Below are positions 34,601 to 44,400 of a stretch of DNA of 64,000 nt, one piece after another (within the stretch, counting starts at the first letter, position 1; each line of letters starts with the position of its first letter). Source of the DNA: Amorphophallus konjac (taxonomy: Eukaryota; Streptophyta; Magnoliopsida; Alismatales; Araceae); the NCBI GenBank assembly GCA_022559845.1, contig CM040128.1, positions 270,140,698 through 270,204,697 of the forward strand, in the 5' to 3' direction. The notes beneath the pieces are model-generated. The model saw nothing but the letters and a program-made list of their open reading frames with translations. It ran no database searches and was not told where the DNA came from. The position numbers were made by a program, and so were the translations under genes.

Positions 34601-37600
34601 GGGAAGTCGTCTTTTGGGCAGGCTTTATTCAGGTCGCGGAAATCCACGCAAATCCTGATCTGTCCATTCTTCTTTTTCACCGGTACAATATTGGCCAGCC
34701 ATGTGGTGTATTGATTCTCCGCCACGAAGCCGACGTTTATGAGCTTGTCGACCTCTTTGCAGATCTGGCTGGTTAGCTCCGGCCTCATGCGCCGGGGAGG
34801 TTGCTTCACTGGTTCCACTTTGGGATCAATGGACAGGATGTGTTGAGTCACCTCGGGGCTAAGTCCGGGCATTTCTTTATAGTTCCAGGCAAAGCAATCC
34901 CGGAATTCTTGCAGCAACTTTGTGTATTGTTCTCTCTCCTGTAGAGGCATGAGAGCACTCAGAAAAGTCGGCCTGGGATTGTCTTCTGTGCCAAGGTTGA
35001 TTTCAACCAATTCGTCGACTGTGGCCTGGCCGCCATTTTCAATTTCCGGCGGGGCTGGCGACAAATCGACGAAGTCTTGGTCTTCATTGTCCTCGGGTTC
35101 GAGAATGCCATCTCCCTCTTCTTGTTCATCATGACTGGGCATGGAGGCTGCATTCACCTCGCTCTCCTCCTGGGCCGTGGCCGCCGGGTGTGCGAGGCCC
35201 GCTGGCTCAGAGGGGCGTAGGTCCATCTCAGGCTCTTCTGTGTATTCATCATAGATAGCTTGGACGGGGGCCGGGGCAGCCGCATCTTCAGGGGCCTGGT
35301 AGTGGATGGACACGGTGTAGGCTCCCGCTCTGGGGCTGTCCGCTACATGGGGGCGTGGCGGGGCTATCACATAATCCCCCATCCTGAGCTCGTCCCTGTC
35401 AATGAGGTCTTGGGCAATGTCTTTGAAGACATAGCAGTCTTCAATGGCGTGGCCCAGCATCTGGTGGTAAGGGCAAAATAGCGGGTCCCCGCTTCTTCGG
35501 GTGTCTTGCGGCCTCTTGGACCGTGGAAGGGAGACTTTGCCGTAGTGGCATGCCCAGTCGAAGATGCCCCGGGTCTTCTCTCTCGGAAAGGAATAAGGCT
35601 TCTGTAGCTTCTCTTGGAGTGTCAGCCCTTGCCTGGTCGGCCGCTCGGTCAGCGAGCTTGCCATGTCTCTCATTTCCTGCCTTGACAAAGCGGGGGTGCT
35701 GGGACTGGCGCCTCGGGGCCGAGGCATCCGGCCACCCCATGGGGGGAGGGAGCCCTGGATCAGGTCGGCGACTAGCGAGGTTAACTCGGCTAGCCGCCTC
35801 TTCAGCATCTCGATCTCCCGTTGCTGCCTGTGGTACAAGGCGTACATGACGGGGTCGTATCGAGGGGAATTCGGAGCATGGCCCATGCTGCTGCTCCTTG
35901 CTTCGCCGGCCGGCCGGGGCGAAGGTGTTTCGCCGGTGTGCCCCTTCGAGGTCGACACTTCGGGGAAGGAGGGGGTCTTCTCTATGCAACGGCGGCGGGG
36001 AGGTTTCCAAAGGAAGATCTCCTCGTCTTGTGCCTCCTGAACTGAGGGCGCAGGATGTGCGTCTTGACAGGCTTTCCGCGAATCTGTAGCTTCTACGGGA
36101 TCGTTGCCGGGCCATGTTGAGACCGATATGACATCAGTCTCGTAGTAATTTTCTAGTGAAAAGCCCAGACCGGGGTGCTTGGTGACTTTCAGCAACCGTC
36201 GATCCAGGTTTGGTGGATTCCACATTTTTTCAAACATTTCCTTCCGGCTGGAGGGCTGGTAGGGAGGAATCTTCTGCTTCCTGACCATTCTGGCTGCCCG
36301 GTCAGTCATGTGGGGAAGTCCCGTAATGGGGACGTGCGGGTCATGCAACTCGTCAGGGAACCGGCAATCGTCGTCTTCCCTGACCGGCTTCTCCCCGGCC
36401 ACATAGAAGATAGTGGACGGCCCCTCGGGGTTAGGCACCTCGAAGGTTCTCAATTGCTCAGCCGCTTGGCATTCAATTTCCGCTATCGGCTTGACGATCC
36501 CTGGCGGGACCCTGACATCTTCTAGCAGGTCTTCGAGGCAGGGTGCCCCCGGTGTGGGGTAGATGGGGAGAGGGGCTGCCCTAAATACCCCTTCCTCTTG
36601 TGCAATACATGGTACATGTGGGGGAGCCACATAGCCTGGGGGCGGCGGAGGAAACCAGCCTCCCGATTCCATTTTCTTCTTTCCCTTGTCTCGGGCAGCT
36701 TGAGGAGCTTGCTTCGCCTCTCCCAAGTACAGATTAGCATCTGACAAGTGACACTCAAACACCTCAAACGGGTGGAGGTCGGCGAAGATTCTGACTTCCT
36801 TTCCCTCGCAGGGGTACTTGATACACTGATGCAAGGTGGAGGGCACCACCCTATTTTGGTGTAGCCAAGGCCGGCCGAGCAACGCCTTGTAGGACGTGCT
36901 GGAGTTGATGACGTGGAACTGGACTTTGGAGGTGAAGTCGTCAAAGGTCAAGTTGAACTCTGCGACCCCCATGGGAACCTCACATTTCTGGTTAAAGCCG
37001 GCAATCTTGACATTTTTAACTTCGACCAGGTGTACGTCAAAGTAGTGCTTCTGGTATACCCGGTACGGGAGTATATTCACTGCTGCCCCTGGGTCGATCA
37101 AGACCCTGTTGATAGGCTGGCCGTTCAGCTGCCCTTTCATGTAGAGGGGCCTGTTATGGCTGCAAGTCGGTAGGAGCATGTCATCTTCTGTGAAAGCCAC
37201 TGCTACTTCAGGTGATAATTCTGCCAAACAGGCTTCAAGGTGTGCTGGCGTCTGGAGTGCGGCGATGATGGCTTGCCGTGTTTCTTCATTCAAGGACAGC
37301 ATCTCCCACACCGTGAACCGGGTCGGGATTTTCTTGAGGTGTCTGACTATTCGCTCGGCCGCCCGCACCTTGAGCAGTTTCATCTCTTCGGGCTTGCTGC
37401 GCCTGCCCTCATCCTGGGATTGGAGCGCCGGATTAGGGGACGCCTCCTTTGCGGGATCTGTTGTAGCCCGTTGAGCAGGCGGGGCCTGTTGGGCCTCCTC
37501 CGCTGTTCGCATGAATTCGGCGAGGTTTGGGGTGCCGCTGAATCCTTCCTCTGGCTGGGCAGGAGTTGCAGCTGGCAGAGCTTGGGGAATGCTTGCTTTA

Positions 37601-40600
37601 CTGGTCGCAGCGGGCCCCTGGGGGTGCGCCCGCCTTCCTGCTCGAGCTGACAGGAACTCGGCGAACGACGGGGCGCCTTGACTCTTGGTGCCTCCGGGGT
37701 AGAGGCCTGATGGAGGAGGGATCTCGGTGCCTCGGACCTCGGGCTCGGGAATCTGGTATGGTTGTTCCCCCCTGAGCATGATGTTGAGGCTGCCCTGAGG
37801 AGAGCGCCCCCACTTCCTCCCTGACCTGGTGGCGTGCTGGGAGGTGGATGCTTCAGCTTGACTCACTTCCGCCGGCTCATGGGGTGGCTCTTCTTCTTTC
37901 TCTTCCAGGGAGAGAGAGGTATCGAACAACGCCGAGAGGGTGTTGCAGGCGAAGACGACCTCCTTCTTCTTCTTGCCCCTGGGTCTTCTCTTTTTCTTCT
38001 TCTTGCCCGCTGCAGCGGACGGCTGCTCTCGAATAGGTTCACCCGACAGGGGAGGCTCTTTGTCTGCATCAGCTTCTGTTCCTGGAGCCAGCTCGAGTGA
38101 CTCGAACTGCTCCCAGGGGACATATTGTTTTAGCTCGACGGGCTGGATTTTGGGCTGCTTATAATCTTCAAGCCCGTCGATAATAGCCTGGAGTTTTTCA
38201 ACCGCCGGGCTAGTCTTCTTGTACATCCGCAGCGGGGCAGAGCTCTTCTTGTTGTGAGTGGGCCGCCTCATGACCAGCCGGGGGGCCGTGTCGTGGCAAA
38301 CAGGGTTTACCGGGGGCGGTGCAGGCAGGGGCGCTGCTACCCTCGAGTGAATTCCTGGGGTAGGTCGAGAGGCGCGCGCCTTTCTGGTTTTTCTGGGTGC
38401 AGTCTGCCACCCTTCTTGGTCTTGAGCTGGGGCCATGATAAAGGTTTCATAAGTGGCACGGGCACAGGCCTTCGCCCATTCTTCTGGCAGCTCCTGATAT
38501 AGTGAGATCATATTGACGGAGGAGGCTATGCTGGGCAGCTCGTGTGGCTGCGGGGGGTCTACTTTATGCTCCCCCATGTCCAGCTCCCCGTCCCTGATTA
38601 AGGACTCAATAACATCCTTGAAGACGTAGCAATCTTCAATAGTATGCCCGAGCACCCGGTGGTACATGCAGAAGCGCGGGTCATCCTTCTTCTTTGAGTC
38701 GCCAGGCCTTTTCGGCTCTGGCAATGTGATCTTATTGTAGCTGGTTGCCCACTCAAACAGGAGCTTGGACTTGTCCCGGGAGAAGGAATACAACTTGTTT
38801 CTCATCTTCTCTCTTAGTGAGGGGCCTTCCCGCCGTTCTGTGGTTCTGGGCGGCGGAGGGTTAGCCGCTCCCTTGGCTTTCTCCTTCTGCTTTTCAAAAG
38901 CCTGGAAGTCTAGTGCATGCACCTCCGGGGGAGCCGGCTTCTTCTCCGCCTGCCTGGCCCTCTGGCTTGACATGGCTGGGGTGGAGGAGTATCGGGCCAA
39001 GAATGCCTCGATCTCCGCTACCACATTGTTCAGACGGTCAAATGTCTTGACCTCAGTGCCGATCATTCTTTCTAGGATTTCTTTCTTTAAGTTTTGCTTG
39101 CAGATCTGAACTGCGTCCTCCTGATGCGGGGGGCGTTTGCACCTCATACTAAGGTTCCTCCATCTTTTGATGTAGTCGAGGGCCGACTCATCATTCTTCT
39201 GTCTTGTGGCGTAGAGTTCAGTCATAGTAACTTCTCTCTCGGCCACGTAGAATCTTTCCTTGAACTTCTTCTGCATGTCGGGCCAATCGGCCACCGACCC
39301 GGGCGACAAGCCGGAGTACCATTCAAAGGCAAGCCCGGTGAGTGTTGAACCGAAGAACTTCAGGAGGTAGGCCTCATCAGCAGCCAGGTCTCCCATGACG
39401 TTCACGTAATAGGCAATATGCTCTCGGGGAGATCCTTGCCCATTGAACTTTTCAAATTTCGGCGGCTTGGTGACGCCAGCCGGCAACTTCCTGGCAGCAT
39501 ACTGAGCCGGGTAGGGTACTCGGTAGACGTCGAAAGGCGTCTGATCCCCATCGCCCCTTTCGGCCAACTTCATGTCTATCATCTGCTCAAGCATCAACCG
39601 GCTGACTGCCGCCGGGTCGACCGGGTTCGGGTAGAAATGAGCGGGCTGTGCGCTCGGGGTGACTACCACGGTCGCTCGGGGGGCCATGGGGGACCCTTGT
39701 GAAAGCGGAGCCTGTGGCGGGGTCACCGCTGTGCAATGTGCTTGCTGCGGGGGCGTGCCCCCGGGGGGATCGAGGGTTGCCGGAAGAGCTGCCTCGGAAG
39801 ACTGCCCCCTGTCCCTGGGTACCTCGGGTATGGTCTCGGTCTGCCAGGACATTGGGGGTGGTGTGTTTCGCTCATTCAACTGCTTTTTAAGTGATTCGAT
39901 TTCCTGCTGGAATCGTTGCATCATGAGCAGCATTGCTGGATCAGCTGTGGGAAGACTGGGCGTGCCCCCTGTCTCTTCGGCCGGGGCGTCCTCGGATGAT
40001 GTCGAGGGTCCGCCACTCGTGTCGCCGGTGGTGACCACATTGGCCGTGAGGGCCGTGAGGGGCCCCGTGGGTGTCGCGCCGCCTGCCGCTCTCCTTCTTC
40101 TGGTAAGGGGTCCCGGCCTGGCGGCTATTCTGGCCAATTCTTCCGGGTCGGTGGGTAGGGCCCCATACCGACCATGGACCCCTGCCATATTGCAGGTGAA
40201 TGTCTGCCATCTCTTATTCTTGTTTCTTCTTGACGCCCTCCGGGACGGTCCTCCTGGGAATGTTAGCCTGTCGAAGACCGACCGTCGGGACGGCGCCTCC
40301 TCCCGTACAGGGGACTGGCGCGGCTCTTCCGGGCGGGTCCTCGACTCCATACTAGGTGCAGGTTCCCCCCTTTCTTCCTGGAAGGCGGAGGTCATTGCCC
40401 CCAGTAGTCTTTGGCGGCCAGCGGGGGTGCTACCAGGGCCTCGGAGGTAGTTTCTCATAGCCTGCTCGATCCCTTCCCACTCCTGGTCAGGGAGAGCGGC
40501 CTGTGGTTGCGCGTCGATGACGGCAGCAGGAGGAGCGTAGGCCCCGAGTGCCGGGCGGGCGGCGTTGTGCCGGCGCCCTCGGCGACGGCGATGAGCATTC

Positions 40601-41334
40601 TCGGGCGGCACCGGGATGACGGGTGCCGGTCGGAGAGTGGGGGTCACTGCCTCGACCCCGTCATCTCTTCGGGACCTCCTCGGGCGGAAAGTGCTGGGCC
40701 CCGCCTGGGCGGGTGCAGTGGGCTGGGCCTCCCTGGGTACCCAGACTTGCTTCAGTTTGGCCAGCTTGCGAGCCGGTGCAATCTTTGGTGGGGTGGCCAC
40801 AACAGCGGGCGTCACCTTCCCTTTTAGTTTCTCCAGCCCTTGAAAGGAGTTGCGGACTGGGACGGTCGGGACGACGCGGTCTGGCGTCACCTGGGACCTC
40901 TGGCCGTCTAGGCGGACTCGGAGGGCCCCAACCGTCATGGACTTTCCGGAGTTGGACAGGCGACGCCCTGAGCCGGCGCCGGTGTTGCCTCTCCGAAGCC
41001 TCCTTCGGTGGGATGCCGACCCTTGGTGGAACGGGCCGGTGGTCTGGTGCACGTGGTGCACGTTGCAGCTGAGCGTCGTTGTGGGGACGCTATTGTTGCC
41101 TTCGGCCACCGCTCGGCCGGCGGCAGCTTCGACGGCTCTCGGAGCGGGAGCGTTGGTTTGAGGCTCCTCGGGCGCTCGTGCGTCGAGGATGTCAACGAAG
41201 ACCACCCCCAAGAAGTTGGGGAAGCCCACGGTGGGAGGGAAGCTCCCGAAAGTGAGGGGCACCGCCAGGTAGCCGCCTCGCACATGATTCTTCACAACCT
41301 CGGGGATGCAGAGAACAACCATTGTCGGCTCCAT
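31660..41334 (-). CDS. Intact gag-pol polyprotein of element B (3,224 aa)
   Basis: One open frame from ATG 41334 (MEPTMVV, matching A's start) to TAA 31660. Domains with approximate residues: gag (620-785); CHHC knuckle (888-901); aspartic protease with LIDPGAAVNILP (near 1411); second CHHC knuckle (1955-1968); reverse transcriptase (2178-2390) with MPFGLKNA and YIDD (2328); RT-linked RNase H (2438-2575); archaeal-type RNase H (2620-2755) with YFDGAS, NNEAEYEAL and FGDSLLVV; integrase (2860-3224) with His/Cys zinc site, D,D(35)E catalytic triad (GTDVVG, SDNGSH, NGLAEA) and a C-terminal GPYVV segment. No chromodomain is seen. Dual RNase H places it in the Tat lineage. Gag and pol share one frame, so separation must rely on proteolysis. 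An in-frame upstream TTG extension to 41418 was not used because A and B share the ATG. Confidence 0.95.
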   Translation of the reverse strand: MEPTMVVLCIPEVVKNHVRGGYLAVPLTFGSFPPTVGFPNFLGVVFVDILDARAPEEPQTNAPAPRAVEAAAGRAVAEGNNSVPTTTLSCNVHHVHQTTGPFHQGSASHRRRLRRGNTGAGSGRRLSNSGKSMTVGALRVRLDGQRSQVTPDRVVPTVPVRNSFQGLEKLKGKVTPAVVATPPKIAPARKLAKLKQVWVPREAQPTAPAQAGPSTFRPRRSRRDDGVEAVTPTLRPAPVIPVPPENAHRRRRGRRHNAARPALGAYAPPAAVIDAQPQAALPDQEWEGIEQAMRNYLRGPGSTPAGRQRLLGAMTSAFQEERGEPAPSMESRTRPEEPRQSPVREEAPSRRSVFDRLTFPGGPSRRASRRNKNKRWQTFTCNMAGVHGRYGALPTDPEELARIAARPGPLTRRRRAAGGATPTGPLTALTANVVTTGDTSGGPSTSSEDAPAEETGGTPSLPTADPAMLLMMQRFQQEIESLKKQLNERNTPPPMSWQTETIPEVPRDRGQSSEAALPATLDPPGGTPPQQAHCTAVTPPQAPLSQGSPMAPRATVVVTPSAQPAHFYPNPVDPAAVSRLMLEQMIDMKLAERGDGDQTPFDVYRVPYPAQYAARKLPAGVTKPPKFEKFNGQGSPREHIAYYVNVMGDLAADEAYLLKFFGSTLTGLAFEWYSGLSPGSVADWPDMQKKFKERFYVAEREVTMTELYATRQKNDESALDYIKRWRNLSMRCKRPPHQEDAVQICKQNLKKEILERMIGTEVKTFDRLNNVVAEIEAFLARYSSTPAMSSQRARQAEKKPAPPEVHALDFQAFEKQKEKAKGAANPPPPRTTERREGPSLREKMRNKLYSFSRDKSKLLFEWATSYNKITLPEPKRPGDSKKKDDPRFCMYHRVLGHTIEDCYVFKDVIESLIRDGELDMGEHKVDPPQPHELPSIASSVNMISLYQELPEEWAKACARATYETFIMAPAQDQEGWQTAPRKTRKARASRPTPGIHSRVAAPLPAPPPVNPVCHDTAPRLVMRRPTHNKKSSAPLRMYKKTSPAVEKLQAIIDGLEDYKQPKIQPVELKQYVPWEQFESLELAPGTEADADKEPPLSGEPIREQPSAAAGKKKKKRRPRGKKKKEVVFACNTLSALFDTSLSLEEKEEEPPHEPAEVSQAEASTSQHATRSGRKWGRSPQGSLNIMLRGEQPYQIPEPEVRGTEIPPPSGLYPGGTKSQGAPSFAEFLSARAGRRAHPQGPAATSKASIPQALPAATPAQPEEGFSGTPNLAEFMRTAEEAQQAPPAQRATTDPAKEASPNPALQSQDEGRRSKPEEMKLLKVRAAERIVRHLKKIPTRFTVWEMLSLNEETRQAIIAALQTPAHLEACLAELSPEVAVAFTEDDMLLPTCSHNRPLYMKGQLNGQPINRVLIDPGAAVNILPYRVYQKHYFDVHLVEVKNVKIAGFNQKCEVPMGVAEFNLTFDDFTSKVQFHVINSSTSYKALLGRPWLHQNRVVPSTLHQCIKYPCEGKEVRIFADLHPFEVFECHLSDANLYLGEAKQAPQAARDKGKKKMESGGWFPPPPPGYVAPPHVPCIAQEEGVFRAAPLPIYPTPGAPCLEDLLEDVRVPPGIVKPIAEIECQAAEQLRTFEVPNPEGPSTIFYVAGEKPVREDDDCRFPDELHDPHVPITGLPHMTDRAARMVRKQKIPPYQPSSRKEMFEKMWNPPNLDRRLLKVTKHPGLGFSLENYYETDVISVSTWPGNDPVEATDSRKACQDAHPAPSVQEAQDEEIFLWKPPRRRCIEKTPSFPEVSTSKGHTGETPSPRPAGEARSSSMGHAPNSPRYDPVMYALYHRQQREIEMLKRRLAELTSLVADLIQGSLPPWGGRMPRPRGASPSTPALSRQEMRDMASSLTERPTRQGLTLQEKLQKPYSFPREKTRGIFDWACHYGKVSLPRSKRPQDTRRSGDPLFCPYHQMLGHAIEDCYVFKDIAQDLIDRDELRMGDYVIAPPRPHVADSPRAGAYTVSIHYQAPEDAAAPAPVQAIYDEYTEEPEMDLRPSEPAGLAHPAATAQEESEVNAASMPSHDEQEEGDGILEPEDNEDQDFVDLSPAPPEIENGGQATVDELVEINLGTEDNPRPTFLSALMPLQEREQYTKLLQEFRDCFAWNYKEMPGLSPEVTQHILSIDPKVEPVKQPPRRMRPELTSQICKEVDKLINVGFVAENQYTTWLANIVPVKKKNGQIRICVDFRDLNKACPKDDFPVPITEVMIDATTGHEALSFMDGSSGYNQIWIADHDRIHTAFRSPKGIFHYKRMPFGLKNAGATYQRAMTKIFDELLYSKVECYIDDLVVKTKKRDEHLNDLRVVFQRLRLYGLKMNPMKCAFGVSSGKFLGFIVRHRGIEIDPFKIKAIQELPPPKNLGELRSLQGRLAYIRRFISNLSGRCQPFHRLMMKNAPFSWGHECQHAFDQLKEYLETPPVLGAPVKGRPLILYIAATEYSLGAMLAQNNDEGKEQALYYLSRRLVGAEAKYTPIEKICLALVFAVKKMRHYMLSHEVSLISRADPIKHILFQPVPKGRLGKWAVLLMEFDITYVPQRAVKGQAVADFFAAHPVPEDSPLATELPEDETLEVDQIQQAIWQLYFDGASRTEATPSGRTKVRAGAGIVLKSPDGEVMHTSCCISKPCTNNEAEYEALIIGLQVALQMEIKMLQVFGDSLLVVKQVQGQFDVRKPELLPYHTKAKGLMERFYLLEIGHVARGENAQADALAKLASSLAVPPDGYLHIQVINQRQMPSMIEEEPEEEDLQVATAEAVSLPDWRDPLMQWFRHQQLPDRREEKIKLVRTKDSYELRSGILFRIVADAKRKLLLRCLSIEEAWRVMKEVHAGIAGAHQAGPKMKIEIKKLGYYWPAMFNDCCEYAKSCQRCQEHATIPRRPPAPLHPTVPSWPFAQWGTDVVGPFPASSTGCKYILAATDYFSRWAEAVALREVTGEIVARFFLRNIIFRFGVPDRIVSDNGSHFRNQKVYRLAEKYKIDWRTSTPYNPQANGLAEAFNKTLCTLLAKTVSPNKRDWEGRMYEALWAYRTVYKTPTGCSPFSLVYGSEAIIPVELEIPSLRVAIQHGLVPEGQTNTERRLDELSSLEGKRLQAQQNIQVYQARIARAFDKLVKEREFKKGDLVMVKRRDLMAANPKGKLNENWLGPYVVQKVYEGGAYVIVNHRGEVQFPPLNGRHLRLYHAPAPPFR

Positions 41335-41437
41335 GATGCCTTTCTCTTTTTCTGCATTTAAGAAAGTAGCATAATTAGTATTACAAGAAGGGGGCCGCGG
41401 GGCGCCTAATTTCGGCAAAGAGATGAAGGGTGGATCG

Positions 41438-41455
41438 GTCCCACCGGGCGTGCCA
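41438..41455 (-). other. Primer-binding site of element B
   Basis: TGGCACGCCCGGTGGGAC on the minus strand, four bases (ACTC) after the 5' LTR end. Identical to the site in A. Confidence 0.85.
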
Positions 41456-41459
41456 GAGT

Positions 41460-44400
41460 TGTGGATGCACTAAAATTCGCTTGCTTATTGTGGCTTCGTC
41501 TATTGGGTGCGTGGGCGTGCCAGTCACAGAAGTGACAATTTATTCGGGCTCCGAAGAGCCCAAGGTGCGCTCGGTCTGACTTCGTCAGGCGATTGTGTGG
41601 TTCGTGTCGGGACCGAATCCCGTCGCGCCATAAAGGTCACGACGTCATTTACATCCCCCATACGAGGGAATACCCTTGATTAATTGCCGAAATTAGGGGC
41701 CCCGCGGCCGAAAAGAATAATACTAGTTGTGCGAGAGAGATAGGGAATAGATCACGCTGAGGGTGGTATTCAGACCACAAACCGCTGGTCGTGTCGGTCA
41801 CACGTGGACCTTTCATGTTCGGACACGGGTCCGTGATGGGAACGCGGCGAGAAAAGCCGGGACGAATCAGTTCAAATTTCTGCCGAGCACCCGGCAATTT
41901 TTGTGATGACTCGGAGGGCGTCCGGAACGAGGAACAAACCCGGTCTGATTGAGATGTCGGCACGAGACTAGGTCGGGACCGGACCATGTCGGGATGACTC
42001 CCAAGATCCGAGCCCGGCCTGAGAGGGCGGCATTATTGTTCCTTTTACCCCGGGTCCCGGGGGGAGATAGGGCTGCGGTGTGGGCCCCGGCATCTTTTAT
42101 CTGGAATTCTCTTGGTTATGTGCTCCAATTTCTGGCCTACGGTTTATTATTTCCTTAGGTGTTTGTCCCGGATGATTCTTCTTCTTTTACTCATTGTTAT
42201 CATTATCATTATTATTTATTTATTATATTTTTTTATCTTCTTATTGCCCCTCCCGCCTCTTTTATTATGATTAATGTTGCACATTCGGAGTCCTTTAATG
42301 AGCACATTTTCTTTTGATTTATTTGCCATTTGTTAAGGCCATTATCATGTTGTATATATGCATAGGTGTGGTGTGTCGGCGAAGGGAAGGTAAGAGTGTA
42401 CCGCTGAGAGGCCCAGAGGGGAGCGTGCCGGCGAAGGACAAAAAAGGGTGTACCGCTGAGGGCACAAAAAGGGGTGCCGGTGAAGGTTATGAAAGCAAGG
42501 GTGTGCCGCTGAGGGGAGCGTACCGCTGAAGGTGGGGGATAGGGTGTACCGCTGGGGGCATCAAGGTGTGCCGGCCAAAGGAATTGGGGTGTACCGCTGA
42601 GGGTTCAAGAGGCGTGCCGCTGGGGAAGGGATTTGGTGAGCGGTCCGGTTGATTAAAATGCACCGTTGAAGGGCCAATCGGAACGTGGTGGTGGAGGTTC
42701 GATCAGTTTTCGATTATTTATTTTAAGGCTTTTCTTTTCTTCTTGTCTTAACCCTTGTGTAGTTTCATATAAAATTCCTCCCTTGTTTTGTTTGTTCGGT
42801 TCGGCCTCTTTTCTTGCGGGTCGGACGTTCAGGCTGTCGGATGGTTGATTAGTTCGGTTCGGTTTTCGTTGTGATGCCGGCAGTGGTTTGATGAGTTGGA
42901 AGGTTTCGTCAGTCATCCTGCTTGTTTGTTGCCTCCTTTTGCCTCTTTAATTGTTTATTAGCTCTTGACAAAAATTCGGCAGCATCTCCCCTTGACCCAG
43001 GGCGTAAGGGAGATAAAGGGCACGCGCCCACATGGAGTGGCGGAACCCGACAACTGGAGGTGGGCCCCCGGGGGAGCAACACCTTTGTAGAGCCTCAGAA
43101 AACGCGGAGACGAACGACAGACTGAGGGCCGCTAAGAGGCACGGACTGGGACTGGCCAAAGAGTAAGCTGCTGAAGGACTGAATGGTGTGCCGCTAAGGG
43201 CTGAACAGGGTGTGCCGCTGAGGGCTGGACAGGGCGTGCCGCTGAGGGCTGGACAGGGAGTGCCGCTGAAGGCAGATCTGGGCGTGTGCCGCTGAAGGCT
43301 GATCTGGGTGTGTCGCTGAAGGCTGGAAAGGTGTGCCGCTGAGGGCTGAACAGGGTGTGCCGCTGAGGGCTGGACAGGGCGTGCCGCTGAAGGCAGATCT
43401 GGGTGTGTGCCGCTGAAGGCTAATCTGGGTGTGTCGCTGAAGGCTGGAAAGGTGTGCCGGCCAAGGGCCGGAAAGGTGCACCGCTGGGAGGCTTAAAAGG
43501 GTTGCAAGCAACTGGGGGGGGATTTGGTGGCTGTTCAGGAAAAGAGGAAGAAAGACAGGGGATTTCAAGGCCGGGAGTGGCCTATTAGTAACTGAGCGGT
43601 TGGGAAGAAAGAAGGGTACCTCCCCTTCTCCTCAAGCCCGGGAACACAGGTAGATGGCCATGGAAGGGAGTGAGGAGCTCACGGAGCCAAGGCTAACAGA
43701 AGGGGGAAACCTACATCGACGTGGAGGACCCTAAAGACGCCGGAGGAATGAAGAGACAGAGGGAGGAACGGATTGTCCGTCAAAAAGCCCGCAAAGCCTA
43801 GCATAAAACATCGAAGATCGAAGAGAAACCCGGAGAGGGTGGTTTTCATTCGTGAGAATCAAGAGGGCGAGGCCCTTCATACATATGGCAAAAGCAAACT
43901 CCCCAAATGGGGCCATGGACAAGAGTGAGAAAGACAAAGAACGCCAGGAGGAATGAGGATAAGAGAAGGAAGAAAACTTCCGGGCCTAAGACATTGGCCA
44001 TCGTCCCCCAACCCTTCTCCCCCATTACATTTAGCTCTCTCCCCCTCCCTTACTCTTGCTCTCTTCACGGCGGTCGTCGGAGGAGGCTCCCGCCGGTGCT
44101 TGCCTTCTCCCCTTCTCTCTTCTCTTCTTCTTCCTCTCTTCTTTTTTGTGTGTGTGTGTCTGCCCTCTCTTTTGTCCTCCTTCTGTCCCCCTTTTTTTTT
44201 CTCTCTTTTTTTCTCTTCGAACAGGAGGCCCTTTTTTATACCCCCAGCCACCGGCGACTTCGAGCACGACCGTCGAAGGCGGGAAGCCGGCTGTGATGAT
44301 GGGTTTGACCTGCCCCTGTACTGGCTGTCAGTGGGGTAGGCTACGTGGCCCAACGACCAGCTGCCACTTCGGACGGCTCCACTGCGCGCCAAGGAGGCGT

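Noticed and set aside
41335..41418. N-terminal extension of the B gag-pol frame to a TTG at 41418
   Set aside because: The TTG is not a normal plant start. The ATG at 41334 is shared with A, and upstream similarity is that of untranslated leader.
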